Shown piece by piece: positions 1 through 7,766 of a DNA stretch of 64,000 nucleotides; position 1 is the stretch's first letter; every line of letters starts with the position of its first letter. The position numbers and the translations under genes are program-made. Origin of the DNA: Opitutia bacterium (GTDB lineage Bacteria; Verrucomicrobiota; Verrucomicrobiia; Opitutales; Opitutaceae); assembly GCA_947449835.1 (NCBI GenBank), contig CANFSZ010000008.1:1-64000 (forward strand), in the 5' to 3' direction. Below the pieces are notes generated by a model. The model searched no databases and had not been told where the DNA came from. It saw only the letters and a program-made list of their open reading frames with translations.

Positions 1-147
1 CGATCTTCGATTACATCGAGTCCTTCTACAACCGCTCCCGTCGCCACTCCTCAATTGGCTATCAAAGCCCGCTCGACTACGAATCCTCCCTCAGCTAACT
101 AAACCATAACACGCCCAACGCGTGTCCGTCAGACTCGGGGAAGCACA
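1..147 (+). mobile_element. 3' end of an IS3-family insertion sequence
   Basis: The window opens inside an insertion sequence. The end of an rve-type transposase is followed about 25 bases later by TCCGTCAGACTCGGGGAAGC, a typical kind of IS3-family right end. A short palindrome (ACACGC-CCAAC-GCGTGT) lies between the stop codon and that end. The left part is outside the window, so completeness cannot be judged. The exact terminal base (about 147) is inferred, since the partner inverted repeat is not visible. Confidence 0.55.
3..98 (+). CDS. IS3-family transposase (OrfB), C-terminal fragment
   Basis: Reading from base 3 gives a 31-residue tail containing [20 protein letters not shown] and then a TAA stop. 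This is the conserved C-terminus of IS3-family OrfB integrase-core transposases, where the N-R-x-R-x-H-S-S-I/L-G-Y pattern follows the last catalytic glutamate. The catalytic DDE core and the start lie upstream of the window. Whether the full protein is intact cannot be told from this piece. It marks the left flank of the tRNA-Arg as mobile DNA. Confidence 0.8.
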   Translation: MFDYIESFYNRSRRHSSIGYQSPLDYESSLS

Positions 148-346
148 TAACGGTGTTCAAGGTCCTTAGCTGCCCATGCCCATTTCGGCTGATTTATCGC
201 CCAGTTCGTCGCATTTAACTTTAGCGAATTCCTATCGCGCTATGACTTCTTAATAGAATTTCCTGAAGTGCTTCGTCAGCTCAAAACCGGCAGCGCTTTA
301 AGGCTATTTTTATTTTCTCACCCTCTCTCGAATTTTTACTGCTGTA

Positions 347-574
347 ATGTTTATGGATGAATCAAAGAAGCACGAATACTCAATAAAATGTGGAGTGCAG
401 CTACGCTATGGTCCTGATGTGCTGCGGTTGGTTGAAAGCCCGGACTTTCGGGTTCACTTTGAAAAAAGTGCCTCGCTCGTTCCATCTAATCCAAATCAAA
501 CCCATGCGGACCGTGAAACCGATCTGGGTGCAAATTTGGTTGTCGGACTAGCTGGTGGCCTTAATTACTGTTAG
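347..574 (+). CDS. hypothetical 75-aa ORF
   Basis: I do not recognise this protein. It starts at an ATG after a T-rich stretch and runs 75 codons with no signal peptide, membrane segment or motif I can name. Base composition is clearly more AT-rich than the rest of the window, as expected of acquired DNA. A strong hairpin follows 15 bases after the stop, which mildly favours a real transcription unit. It sits alone between an IS3 remnant and repeat sequences. It could equally be a chance ORF or the tail of a decayed gene. Confidence 0.3.
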   Translation: MFMDESKKHEYSIKCGVQLRYGPDVLRLVESPDFRVHFEKSASLVPSNPNQTHADRETDLGANLVVGLAGGLNYC

Positions 575-588
575 TTAATAGCGCACAC

Positions 589-607
589 GCGCCGATCAAA
601 TCGGCGC
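589..607. terminator. perfect 8-bp hairpin after ORF 347-574
   Basis: GCGCCGAT-CAA-ATCGGCGC forms a perfect 8-bp stem with a 3-base loop just downstream of the small ORF. No long T-tract follows on either strand, so termination is only one possible role. Confidence 0.35.
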
Positions 608-736
608 ACAACGTTTCACTTAGTGTGCCGCCGACTATAAACTTTGAACCACCTTTCTCTTTTTCAGGGCAGGTTTTCCGAGATTGGAACCATGGGTTGA
701 CCGGCCATTTTAGGGTATCCGTCTTACATGTTTTAA

Positions 737-968
737 GACCGGAAGCTTAAGCTGCCCGAAATCACGCCTTGCCGGCAGCTTGCTCTAATAAATTACCGTG
801 GTAATGCCAGCCGTCCCTTAGTTCTAAAACACGTTTTTCCACGACATTAACTACCTCAAATTGTCCTTACGCGTATTAGCGACTGAAGATTAGTTGGTTA
901 AAAACTGGAAGCACAAGTTGGCCAACCCCCGACTGGAAGCACAAGCTGTCCACGGCGGCCAACTTGTG
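737..968. repeat. subterminal repeats of a mobile element remnant
   Basis: ACTGGAAGCACAAG occurs at 904-917 and again at 932-945 (28-base period). A degenerate copy, GACCGGAAGCTTAAGCTGCCC, lies at 737-757. CACAAGTTGGCC (912-923) is repeated exactly in inverted orientation as GGCCAACTTGTG (957-968). Clustered direct and inverted repeats like these resemble the multiple terminal repeats of IS21-type elements, but no istA/istB coding sequence is present. Identification is therefore inference. Nothing else recognisable was seen between 610 and 1000. Confidence 0.5.
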
Positions 969-1007
969 GGTAAATCGACAAACCGCTAAAACGATCGCCA
1001 AGCCGCG

Positions 1008-1084
1008 TGGTAGACCCGGAGGGATTCGAACCCCCGACCCCTTGGTTCGAAGCCAAGTGCTCTATCCAGCTGAGCTACGGGTCC
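1008..1084 (-). tRNA. tRNA-Arg (anticodon TCG)
   Basis: Read on the minus strand, the sequence folds as a 77-nt cloverleaf. It has a GGACCCG acceptor arm, a D-arm with AGCTCAGCTGGATAGAGC, an anticodon loop CTTCGAA (anticodon TCG, decoding CGA and related Arg codons), a T-arm with GGTTCGAATCC, and an encoded CCA end. The first acceptor pair is G-U. The 3' end points toward the mobile remnants at 1-1000, the usual geometry when a tRNA 3' end serves as an integration site. Confidence 0.95.
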
Positions 1085-1204
1085 ACGCCTCAACGATCCG
1101 GCAAAGAGATATCGCCTTTATCTCGCAGGTCGAGCCTCCGCAGCATCTACGTGCCAGCCTTGCTCGTATCATAAATCTATCTAATCTGGTTTCTTATTCT
1201 GTCC

Positions 1205-2122
1205 GTGTCGCCTCTCCGCTCCAGCCTCTACGAATGCACTGTGATGCACCACCGCTTCACGCCGAAGGAGCATCGCTTCAACTACCGCATTTTCCTCTTC
1301 GCTTTCGACCTCGACGAACTCCCCGAATTACACCGGCGCCTCCCGCTGTTTTCGTTCAACCGACCCAATCTGTTTTCCTTCCGCGAACGCGATTTCTTTC
1401 CCGTCGCCGAACCGCTCCATCACGCCAGCGCCGGATCGAACGAACCACGCCCCAGCGAACATCCCGCGCCGGCCACGCCTGCTTCGCTCAAACAACGCCT
1501 CCTCACCCACCTCGCCTCGCGCGGCATCGAACTAACCGGCGGCCGGATCGTGTTGCTCACGCTTCCGCGCGTCTGCGGCTATTTGTTTAATCCCGTGTCG
1601 TTCTATTTTTGCTACGACGCGGCCGGCACGTGCGTCGCCTCGATCGCTGAGGTGACCAACACGTTTCGGGAAATGAAGCCGTACTTCCTCGGCCCCGACA
1701 ACGCTGTGGCCAACGCGCCCGGCACGTTTTATCGACGCACGCCGAAGCACTTTTACGTTTCGCCGTTTTCCGACGTCGATACAACCTTCGACTTCACCCT
1801 GCGCGCGCCCAGCGAACGTCTTTCGATCCAGATCGACGACTACATAGGCGGCGACCGCACCCTGACCAGCACCCTCGCCGGCCCGCGCCGCGCACTCACG
1901 GGCGCCCGCTTGGCGTGGTTCACTTTCAAATACCCGCTCATCACTCTCCGCATCATCGCGCTGATACATTGGCACGCGGCCTTGCTTTGGCTGCGGCGTT
2001 TGCCTTGGTTCGCCAAAGCCGCCCGCTCCACCGACCAACGCGATCTCTACCGTCCCCACGCCTCCATCGCCGCCACCGCGCCCGACGCAACCAAACTCCC
2101 CGCCCCTACCGAAGCCGCATGA
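1205..2122 (+). CDS. DUF1365 domain-containing protein
   Basis: This 305-aa protein belongs to the DUF1365 family, recognised by the N-terminal run SSLYECTVMHHRFTPKEHRF and by LLTLPRVCGYLFNPVSFYFC in the middle. The family has no proven chemistry but is very often encoded next to cyclopropane-fatty-acid-synthase-like methyltransferases, and is thought to act in membrane lipid modification. The GTG start is chosen because family members begin with this Ser-x-LY-x-G/C-x-V-M-H pattern; the later ATG would cut it off. Its stop overlaps the next start (ATGA), so translation is probably coupled. The FAD-dependent amine-oxidase-like gene that commonly precedes DUF1365 is absent; a tRNA and mobile DNA lie upstream instead. 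Confidence 0.9.
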   Translation: MSPLRSSLYECTVMHHRFTPKEHRFNYRIFLFAFDLDELPELHRRLPLFSFNRPNLFSFRERDFFPVAEPLHHASAGSNEPRPSEHPAPATPASLKQRLLTHLASRGIELTGGRIVLLTLPRVCGYLFNPVSFYFCYDAAGTCVASIAEVTNTFREMKPYFLGPDNAVANAPGTFYRRTPKHFYVSPFSDVDTTFDFTLRAPSERLSIQIDDYIGGDRTLTSTLAGPRRALTGARLAWFTFKYPLITLRIIALIHWHAALLWLRRLPWFAKAARSTDQRDLYRPHASIAATAPDATKLPAPTEAA

Positions 2123-3414
2123 GCCAAGACTCCGCCACCACCTCGACCGCGCCCCTCGCCACGCGCGACAAACCCTCCTTTTTTCGCGCGGCCGTACTCA
2201 AAGCCTTCGGCGCCATGACCCGCGGCCATCTGCGCCTCGAATTACCCGACGGTCACATCCACGAAATCGGCTCTCAAGCCGACGCCTCCGCTCGCACCCT
2301 TCCGCTCGCGATTCCGGCCGCCGCGCACCTGCGCATTCGCCGCGAAAAATTTTTCACCAAATGCGCCCTCGCCGGCGATATCGGCTTTGCCGAATCGTAC
2401 ATCGACGGGGATTGGGAGACCCCCAACCTTACCGCCGTCATCGCGTTCTTTATTCTCAACGCCGACACCGCGCCCACCCTGTCAGGCTCCAGCCAAGCCC
2501 GCACGTTCGCCCTCAACTCCCTGCGTTCACTCAACCGTTTCGGCCACCTGCTGCGGCCCAATTCCCGCGCCACCGCCCAGCGCAACATCAGCGAACACTA
2601 CGATCTATCCAACGACTTCTTCGCCCTTTTTCTCGACCCCTCGATGATGTACTCGGCGGCGAAATGGACTTCGCCCACCTTCACACTCGAAGCCGCCCAG
2701 CGCGAAAAAAACGATGCCCTCTGCCGCCACCTCCGCCTAAAACCCACTGATCACGTGCTTGAAATTGGCACCGGCTGGGGCGGCTGGTCGCTCCAAGCCG
2801 CATGCACGTACGGCTGCCGTGTCACCACTGTCACAATCTCCCGCGAGCAACTCGAATACGCCCGCGCTCGTATCGCCGCCGCCGGCCTCTCCGATCGCAT
2901 CAGCGTCGAATTCCGCGATTACCGAGACCTCCAAGGCTCTTTCGATAAAATCGTTTCCATCGAAATGATGGAAGCGATCGGCCATCGTTATCTCCCTGAA
3001 TTCACGGAGGTGCTTCATCGCTGCTTGAAACCCGAGGGCTTGCTTGCGCTTCAGTTTATCACCTGTCCCGACGCCCGCTACGACCAATTCCGCCGCGGTG
3101 TGGATTTCATCCAGAAGCACATCTTCCCGGGTTCGCTTCTGCTCTCGCTGAACCGCGTCAATTCTGAGCTGAGCCGCGCGGGCGGATTTATACTCCACAC
3201 GGTCGATGACTTCGGCCCCGACTATGCGCGCACCCTGCGCGTGTGGCACGACAACTTCCTTGAGCGCCTCGATCAGGTTCGCGCGCTTGGCTTCGATGAC
3301 CGCTTCATCCGCAAGTGGAGCTATTACCTCAATTACTGCGAAGCTGCCTTCGCCCTGCGCAACATCTCCGTGGTCCACACGCTTCACACCCGAGCCAACA
3401 ACCTCAGCTTCTGA
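2119..3414 (+). CDS. cyclopropane-fatty-acyl-phospholipid synthase family methyltransferase (copy 1)
   Basis: A 431-aa SAM-dependent methyltransferase of the CFA synthase family, which transfers a methyl or methylene group to unsaturated acyl chains of membrane phospholipids. Visible features are an N-terminal lipid-binding-like region, EHYDLSNDFFALFLDPSMMY before the core, the SAM motif VLEIGTGWGG near residue 213, and IEMMEAIGHRY and ALQFIT further on, all typical. The ORF track extends to 1915, but the ATG at 2119 overlaps the DUF1365 stop and gives the normal length. DUF1365 partners and a second methyltransferase downstream suggest a specialised product rather than plain cyclopropane rings. 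Confidence 0.9.
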   Translation: MSQDSATTSTAPLATRDKPSFFRAAVLKAFGAMTRGHLRLELPDGHIHEIGSQADASARTLPLAIPAAAHLRIRREKFFTKCALAGDIGFAESYIDGDWETPNLTAVIAFFILNADTAPTLSGSSQARTFALNSLRSLNRFGHLLRPNSRATAQRNISEHYDLSNDFFALFLDPSMMYSAAKWTSPTFTLEAAQREKNDALCRHLRLKPTDHVLEIGTGWGGWSLQAACTYGCRVTTVTISREQLEYARARIAAAGLSDRISVEFRDYRDLQGSFDKIVSIEMMEAIGHRYLPEFTEVLHRCLKPEGLLALQFITCPDARYDQFRRGVDFIQKHIFPGSLLLSLNRVNSELSRAGGFILHTVDDFGPDYARTLRVWHDNFLERLDQVRALGFDDRFIRKWSYYLNYCEAAFALRNISVVHTLHTRANNLSF

Positions 3415-3418
3415 GTCC

Positions 3419-3814
3419 ATGCTCATTTTTCTACGCGCTCTTTTTATTGTCGTAATCGCCTCCATGGTGGCGGTGACAAGCTGGGCGAGTTTTCAATGTC
3501 CGCTCTTCGGTGTGCCACGTGCCGTCGCCACACACCCGTGGTTCATCGCGACGCTGTTCGACGCTTACTGGGGGTTTATCACGTTCTTCGTCTGGGTGTG
3601 CTACAAACAAACCTCGCTCCTCGCCCGTCTCGCTTGGTTCGTCGCGATCATGCTCCTCGGCAACATCGCCATGGCGGCGTACTGCCTCGCCGAGCTTTTT
3701 AGCATTTCAAGTCGCGACGCGCTCGTCGGCGTACTCACCGCGCGGCGAGAGGGTCCAGGCCAACTCGGCCTCGTGCTCGCCGCGCTGGGCATCGTCGTCA
3801 TTGCGTTAGCTTAA
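3419..3814 (+). CDS. DUF1475 family membrane protein
   Basis: A 131-aa integral membrane protein with about four hydrophobic segments, starting MLIFLRALFIVVIASMVAVT and containing HPWFIATLFDAYWGFITFFV. It matches the small DUF1475 family, which I know mainly from genomes where it sits next to CFA-synthase-like genes. No enzymatic function is established. The ATG at 3419 lies 4 bases after the methyltransferase stop, so it is clearly in the same operon; the longer ORF in the track reads into the upstream gene. A lipid-handling or scaffolding role is inference from position. Confidence 0.75.
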   Translation: MLIFLRALFIVVIASMVAVTSWASFQCPLFGVPRAVATHPWFIATLFDAYWGFITFFVWVCYKQTSLLARLAWFVAIMLLGNIAMAAYCLAELFSISSRDALVGVLTARREGPGQLGLVLAALGIVVIALA

Positions 3815-3823
3815 ACTCCGCCC

Positions 3824-4387
3824 GTGTCCGATTCCTTTTCGCCCGACTCACCCGCCGCCGCGCCGACCACGCCCGCGCGCAACTTTTGGCAGCGCCGCGT
3901 GCGCGATCCGATCGTCGCCCAACTCACGCAAGGCATCACCCCGGAAAAAATCGCCCTCACCGTCGCCATCGGCAGCGGCGTGGCGCTGTTTCCTATTCTC
4001 GGGACGACCACGTTGCTTTGCTTTCTCGTCGCCCTCGCACTTCGGCTCAACCAGCCGATCATCCAACTCATCAATCAGGCGCTGTGGCCGGTTCACATTC
4101 CGGTGATTTTCGGCTGCGTGAAACTCGGCGAACGTATCCTAGGGGCTCATCACGTGCCGATCAGCTTGCATCACATGCAACAGCTTTTCTGGAACCATCC
4201 CGGTGAATTTTTCCAAGAGTTCGGCGCCACGGCTGGTCATGCCATCGTCGGATGGGCCGTCGTCGCACCGTTTTACATGGGCGCCGTCTATCTGATCACG
4301 TTGCCCATCATGCGGACGGTTACGCGCCTCAAAGCTGAGGCCGCCGCCAAGGCCGCGACACTCAACCCCGAACACCCGATTCCATGA
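3824..4387 (+). CDS. DUF2062 domain-containing membrane protein
   Basis: This 187-aa protein has the DUF2062 signature: a basic N-terminus with RRVRDPIVAQLTQGITPEKI, a glycine-rich first membrane segment (AIGSGVALFPILGTTTLLCF), a second segment with the family's conserved NQPIIQLINQALWPVHIP, and a C-terminal hydrophobic hairpin. The family is membrane-embedded and of unknown function; in some bacteria it is linked to glycosyltransferase or lipid loci. It begins with GTG 9 bases after the DUF1475 gene, and its stop overlaps the next ATG. This indicates translational coupling within the lipid operon. Confidence 0.8.
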   Translation: MSDSFSPDSPAAAPTTPARNFWQRRVRDPIVAQLTQGITPEKIALTVAIGSGVALFPILGTTTLLCFLVALALRLNQPIIQLINQALWPVHIPVIFGCVKLGERILGAHHVPISLHHMQQLFWNHPGEFFQEFGATAGHAIVGWAVVAPFYMGAVYLITLPIMRTVTRLKAEAAAKAATLNPEHPIP

Positions 4388-5172
4388 GCCCACTCGCCCT
4401 TATCGCCCTCGCGCTCGCCGGACTTTGCGCGCTGTTCGCCGGAATTTACTTCATCGCTCGGCGCATGGACAACTACGGGGTCGTCGACATCGCCTGGGCT
4501 TACGCCTTTGGCCTGCTCGCGTTTTTCTATGCCGCGTGCGGCCCGGGTTGGTCGGTCCGTCGCGCCCTCATCGCCACACTGGCGATCCTCTGGAGCCTGC
4601 GTCTCGGGACTCACCTCGCTATTCGCGTTATCGGCCACCATCCGGTCGAAGACGGACGCTACCTCCAACTCCGTCGCGACTGGGCCGGCAACTTTGCGCC
4701 AAAAATGTTTTGGTTTTTCCAAATGCAGGCGATCTCCGTCGTGATCCTCGGCGCGGGCTTTGTGATCGCCGCCCTCAACCCCGCGCCTGCGCTTCATCCG
4801 CTCGAAATCGCCGGTGCCCTGCTGTGGCTCTTCGCCCTCAGCGGCGAGGCCCTCGCCGACGCTCAACTCGCCGCCTTCAAAAAAGATCCCGCTCACCGCG
4901 GCCAAGTCTGCGCCGTCGGTCTGTGGCGATTCAGCCGCCACCCGAATTATTTTTTCGAGTGGCTCATCTGGGTCGCGTTCTTCGTCTTCGCCCTCGGTTC
5001 GCCCTGGGGCGGGATCGCGGTCATCGGGCCGGCGACGATTCTTTATCTGCTGCTGCGCGTCACCGGCATCCCGCTGACCGAGGAGCAAGCCGTCCGGAGC
5101 CGCGGTGACGCGTACCGGCACTACCAAAAAACCACGAGTGTCTTCATCCCGCGGTTTCCCAAAAAATCCTAA
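4384..5172 (+). CDS. DUF1295 (steroid 5-alpha-reductase-like) membrane protein
   Basis: A 262-aa polytopic membrane protein of the DUF1295 family, related to 3-oxo-5-alpha-steroid 4-dehydrogenases and isoprenylcysteine methyltransferases. Diagnostic stretches are MDNYGVVDIAWAYAFGLLAF near the N-terminus, RLGTHLAIRV, and the C-terminal GLWRFSRHPNYFFEWLIWVA, where the R-H-P-N-Y-F motif binds the cofactor in this superfamily. Members often occur in CFA/DUF1365 clusters and are presumed to reduce or otherwise modify a lipid. The start overlaps the DUF2062 stop by 4 bases. Confidence 0.88.
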   Translation: MSPLALIALALAGLCALFAGIYFIARRMDNYGVVDIAWAYAFGLLAFFYAACGPGWSVRRALIATLAILWSLRLGTHLAIRVIGHHPVEDGRYLQLRRDWAGNFAPKMFWFFQMQAISVVILGAGFVIAALNPAPALHPLEIAGALLWLFALSGEALADAQLAAFKKDPAHRGQVCAVGLWRFSRHPNYFFEWLIWVAFFVFALGSPWGGIAVIGPATILYLLLRVTGIPLTEEQAVRSRGDAYRHYQKTTSVFIPRFPKKS

Positions 5173-5196
5173 AAAAACCTCTTGGTTTTTCCTTTC

Positions 5197-6207
5197 ATGA
5201 TCGACGCGCTCCTCGAAAAAAACCTCCTCCCTGATTGGCTCCTGCGCATAGGCATCCGCCGCCTCCTCGCGCAACGCATCCGCGACGAATCCGCCGTCTA
5301 CGATCGCGCCGCCTACGTCGCCGATCTCAAGACCCGCCCGCTCGCCGAGCAGACCGCCGCCGCCAACGAGCAACACTACGAAGTCCCCACCCGTTTCTAC
5401 CAACTGTGCCTCGGCAAAAACCTCAAATACTCCGGCTGCCTTTATCCCACCGGCCGCGAATCTCTCGACCAATCGGAGGACGCCATGCTCGCCCTTTACG
5501 CCGAGCGCGCCCAACTCGCCGACGGTCAATCCATCCTCGAACTCGGCTGCGGCTGGGGCTCCCTCTGCCTTTACAACGCCCAGAAATTTCCCGGTGCACG
5601 CATCACCGCGATTTCCAATTCGCGCACTCAAAAAGAGCACATCGACGCCGAAGCCAAAAAACGCGGCCTCACCAATCTCACGATCATCACCGCCGACATT
5701 AACGTCTTCGATACCGCGCCCGCGCAGTTCGACCGCGTCGTCTCCGTCGAGATGTTCGAGCACCTCAAAAATTACCAACTCCTTTTCTCGCACATCGCCC
5801 GCTGGCTCAAACCTGGCGGCCTGTTATTCACGCACATTTTCACGCACCACCGCCTGAGCTACCACTTTGTCGCCCGCGACGCTTCGGATTGGATGAGCCG
5901 CTACTTTTTTACCGGTGGCCAGATCCCCGCGCACGACCTGTTCCCGCAATTCCAAGACGACCTCAAACTCGTCTCCGACTGGAAAGTAAACGGCCGCCAT
6001 TACCAACAAACGGCCGAACACTGGCTCCAAAACATGGACGCCCACCGCGCCGAGATTTACCCGCTCTTCGTCCAAACCTACGGCGCCGCCGACGCGACGA
6101 AATGGTGGGCCTACTGGCGGGTCTTCTACATGAGCTGCGCCGAACTCTGGGGCTACCGCGCCGGCGAGGAATGGCTCGTGAGCCACTACCTTTTTCGCAA
6201 ACCGTAA
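5197..6207 (+). CDS. SAM-dependent CFA-synthase-like methyltransferase (copy 2)
   Basis: A 336-aa class I methyltransferase of the CFA-synthase superfamily, shorter than copy 1. It carries NEQHYEVPTRFYQLCLGKNL, SILELGCGWGSLCLYNAQKF (SAM-binding loop near residue 113) and VSVEMFEHLKNYQLL. The N-terminal MIDALLEKNLLPDWLLRIGI matches proteins usually annotated as cyclopropane-fatty-acyl-phospholipid synthase in DUF1295 clusters. The TTG start in the track (5182) is less likely than the ATG at 5197. Two divergent methyltransferases in one operon suggest sequential methylations or two substrates. Two family members per cluster is not unheard of, but the exact product here is unknown. Confidence 0.85.
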   Translation: MIDALLEKNLLPDWLLRIGIRRLLAQRIRDESAVYDRAAYVADLKTRPLAEQTAAANEQHYEVPTRFYQLCLGKNLKYSGCLYPTGRESLDQSEDAMLALYAERAQLADGQSILELGCGWGSLCLYNAQKFPGARITAISNSRTQKEHIDAEAKKRGLTNLTIITADINVFDTAPAQFDRVVSVEMFEHLKNYQLLFSHIARWLKPGGLLFTHIFTHHRLSYHFVARDASDWMSRYFFTGGQIPAHDLFPQFQDDLKLVSDWKVNGRHYQQTAEHWLQNMDAHRAEIYPLFVQTYGAADATKWWAYWRVFYMSCAELWGYRAGEEWLVSHYLFRKP

Positions 6208-6239
6208 AAATCTACCACCTTCTTCAACCCACCGCTCTC

Positions 6240-6998
6240 ATGCGCTTCCTGCCCCAACTTGCGGTTCTGTTTTTTTCCCTCATCGGCCTGCGCACGGCCG
6301 CGACCCCCGCCGTCGCCACGCTCCTCGCCGAAGCCCAGGCCGCGGAAACCCGTTTCGACTCCAAGTCCGCCCTCACGCTCCTCCTCCAAGCCGACGCCGC
6401 GCAACCCAACGACCCTGTCATCCTCCAAAAAATCGCGCGCCAATATTCCGACTCCACCCTCGATACCACCGATCTCGCCGAGCAGAAAAAACTTTGCGCC
6501 CTCGCTCTCACCTACGCCCAACGCGCCCATGCGCTCGCGCCCAAAAACGCCGTCTACGTCCTCTCCCTCGCGATCTGCTACGCCAAAATCGGTTTCTACG
6601 CCGACAATAAAACCAAGATCGCCAACTCCCGTCTCGTGAAAGATTACGCCGTCGAAGCCCTCGCGCTCGACCCCGACTACAGCTACGCCCACCACGTCCT
6701 CGGCCAGTGGCACCACGAAGTCGCCTCGATCGGACCCACCACGCGATTCTTCGTTCGCCTGATCTACGGCGGCCTCCCCGCCGCCTCCACCGCCGAAGGC
6801 GTGCAACACCTCCGCCGCGCCGTCGCCCTCGATCCGCAAAATCCTTCCCACCACGCCGAACTCGGCTTCGCGCTCCGCTCCGACGGCCAAGCCGAAGCCG
6901 CGCAACAAGCCTTCGCCCGCGCACTCGAACTTCCGCCCCGCGAAAAACACGACCTCGAATCGCAGGCCCGCGTCCGCGCCGCGCTTAAACGTTCCTAA
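6240..6998 (+). CDS. secreted TPR-repeat protein
   Basis: A 252-aa protein with a signal peptide (MRFLPQLAVLFFSLIGLRTA) followed by several degenerate tetratricopeptide repeats, for example DAAQPNDPVILQKIARQYSD and AVALDPQNPSHHAELGFALR. The spacing and YSYAHHVLGQWHHEVASI resemble RMD-type TPR proteins (regulator of microtubule dynamics family) found in many bacteria. It probably acts as a periplasmic protein-interaction module. The ATG at 6240 is chosen because it gives a clean signal peptide; the longer track ORF runs through the methyltransferase. It follows the lipid operon by 32 bases and may share its transcript. Confidence 0.75.
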   Translation: MRFLPQLAVLFFSLIGLRTAATPAVATLLAEAQAAETRFDSKSALTLLLQADAAQPNDPVILQKIARQYSDSTLDTTDLAEQKKLCALALTYAQRAHALAPKNAVYVLSLAICYAKIGFYADNKTKIANSRLVKDYAVEALALDPDYSYAHHVLGQWHHEVASIGPTTRFFVRLIYGGLPAASTAEGVQHLRRAVALDPQNPSHHAELGFALRSDGQAEAAQQAFARALELPPREKHDLESQARVRAALKRS

Positions 6999-7078
6999 AC
7001 GTCCGCACGAAAATCAGGGCCGCCTCAGCACTGCACCGCGCGCTTGCCTCGCTCCCCGCGCTTGCCGACGTTGATCAC

Positions 7079-7618
7079 GTGCGCACTTACCCTCGCTTCA
7101 ACCGCCTGTTCCTCGTCTTGCTCCCGCTCGTGCTCGCCGGCTGCGTCTCGAGCGAGGTCAAACAACTCATCCCCATCACCGGCGGAAAAACCGTCGCGTT
7201 TTCTTTCGGCCCCAAAGGCGCCGAACCCGGTCGCGCCAACGGCTACGAGGTTCAAATCGCCGCGCTCCTGCCGGGCACCGATCCGAAGGAAAATTTTTAC
7301 CAATTCGCCTTCACCGCTCCCGTCGGCGCCCAAGTAAAACGCGTCCAAATTGAAGACGTCTCCGAAGAAGTCGCCGCCTTCCCGCTCATCGAGGACGCCA
7401 CGCCGAAACTCACCGGCAACCGCTGGCAAGCCGACTCCGCGAAACTCAAAGCCAGCGACCCGCATTTCGCATGGGCCATGACCATCCAAACTTCGATGCG
7501 CGTCTACCGCTTCACGATCACCGACGCCGCGGGCGCGCGCACCGAGATGCTCCACGTCGTCGGTTACCCCGATTTCATCAAGAGCATGATGCGCAAAAAG
7601 TGGGGCGAGAAATACTGA
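7079..7618 (+). CDS. hypothetical lipoprotein
   Basis: A 179-aa protein beginning at a GTG with a type II signal peptide; the lipobox is LAGC in LFLVLLPLVLAGCVSSEVKQ, so the mature protein should be lipid-anchored. The rest is a soluble, probably beta-rich domain that I cannot assign to a family. A C-terminal tail includes EMLHVVGYPDFIKSMMRKKW. It lies 80 bases after the TPR gene on the same strand and may be the last gene of that unit. An 8-bp perfect stem (CCGCGCTG/CAGCGCGG, 7636-7663) follows the stop, without a clear T-tract. Confidence 0.65.
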   Translation: MRTYPRFNRLFLVLLPLVLAGCVSSEVKQLIPITGGKTVAFSFGPKGAEPGRANGYEVQIAALLPGTDPKENFYQFAFTAPVGAQVKRVQIEDVSEEVAAFPLIEDATPKLTGNRWQADSAKLKASDPHFAWAMTIQTSMRVYRFTITDAAGARTEMLHVVGYPDFIKSMMRKKWGEKY

Positions 7619-7766
7619 CCGCCTCTCACTCTCGCCCGCGCTGAATAACCACTCACAGCGCGGCGCGTGTAGCCGACCACTTCGGCGTCATTACCAAAGT
7701 ATCTAAACGGTCGCCTCGGCCGTAATGCGTTTACGCCTCAACCCATCCGCGCGTGAATCGCGTTAA

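Noticed and set aside
575-620. Possible integron attC site after the small ORF
   Set aside because: The hairpin lacks the flanking RYYYAAC and GTTRRRY core sites in the right places, and no integrase is visible.
964-1590. 208-aa plus-strand ORF
   Set aside because: It reads through the tRNA-Arg gene and the DUF1365 start in another frame; low-complexity Arg/Pro-rich.
1915-2118. N-terminal extension of the CFA-like gene given in the ORF track
   Set aside because: This stretch lies inside DUF1365 in another frame and is Arg/Pro/His-rich; the ATGA overlap at 2119 gives a normal start.
4288-5793. 501-aa minus-strand ORF across the DUF1295/methyltransferase junction
   Set aside because: It overlaps three convincing plus-strand genes and shows no domain.
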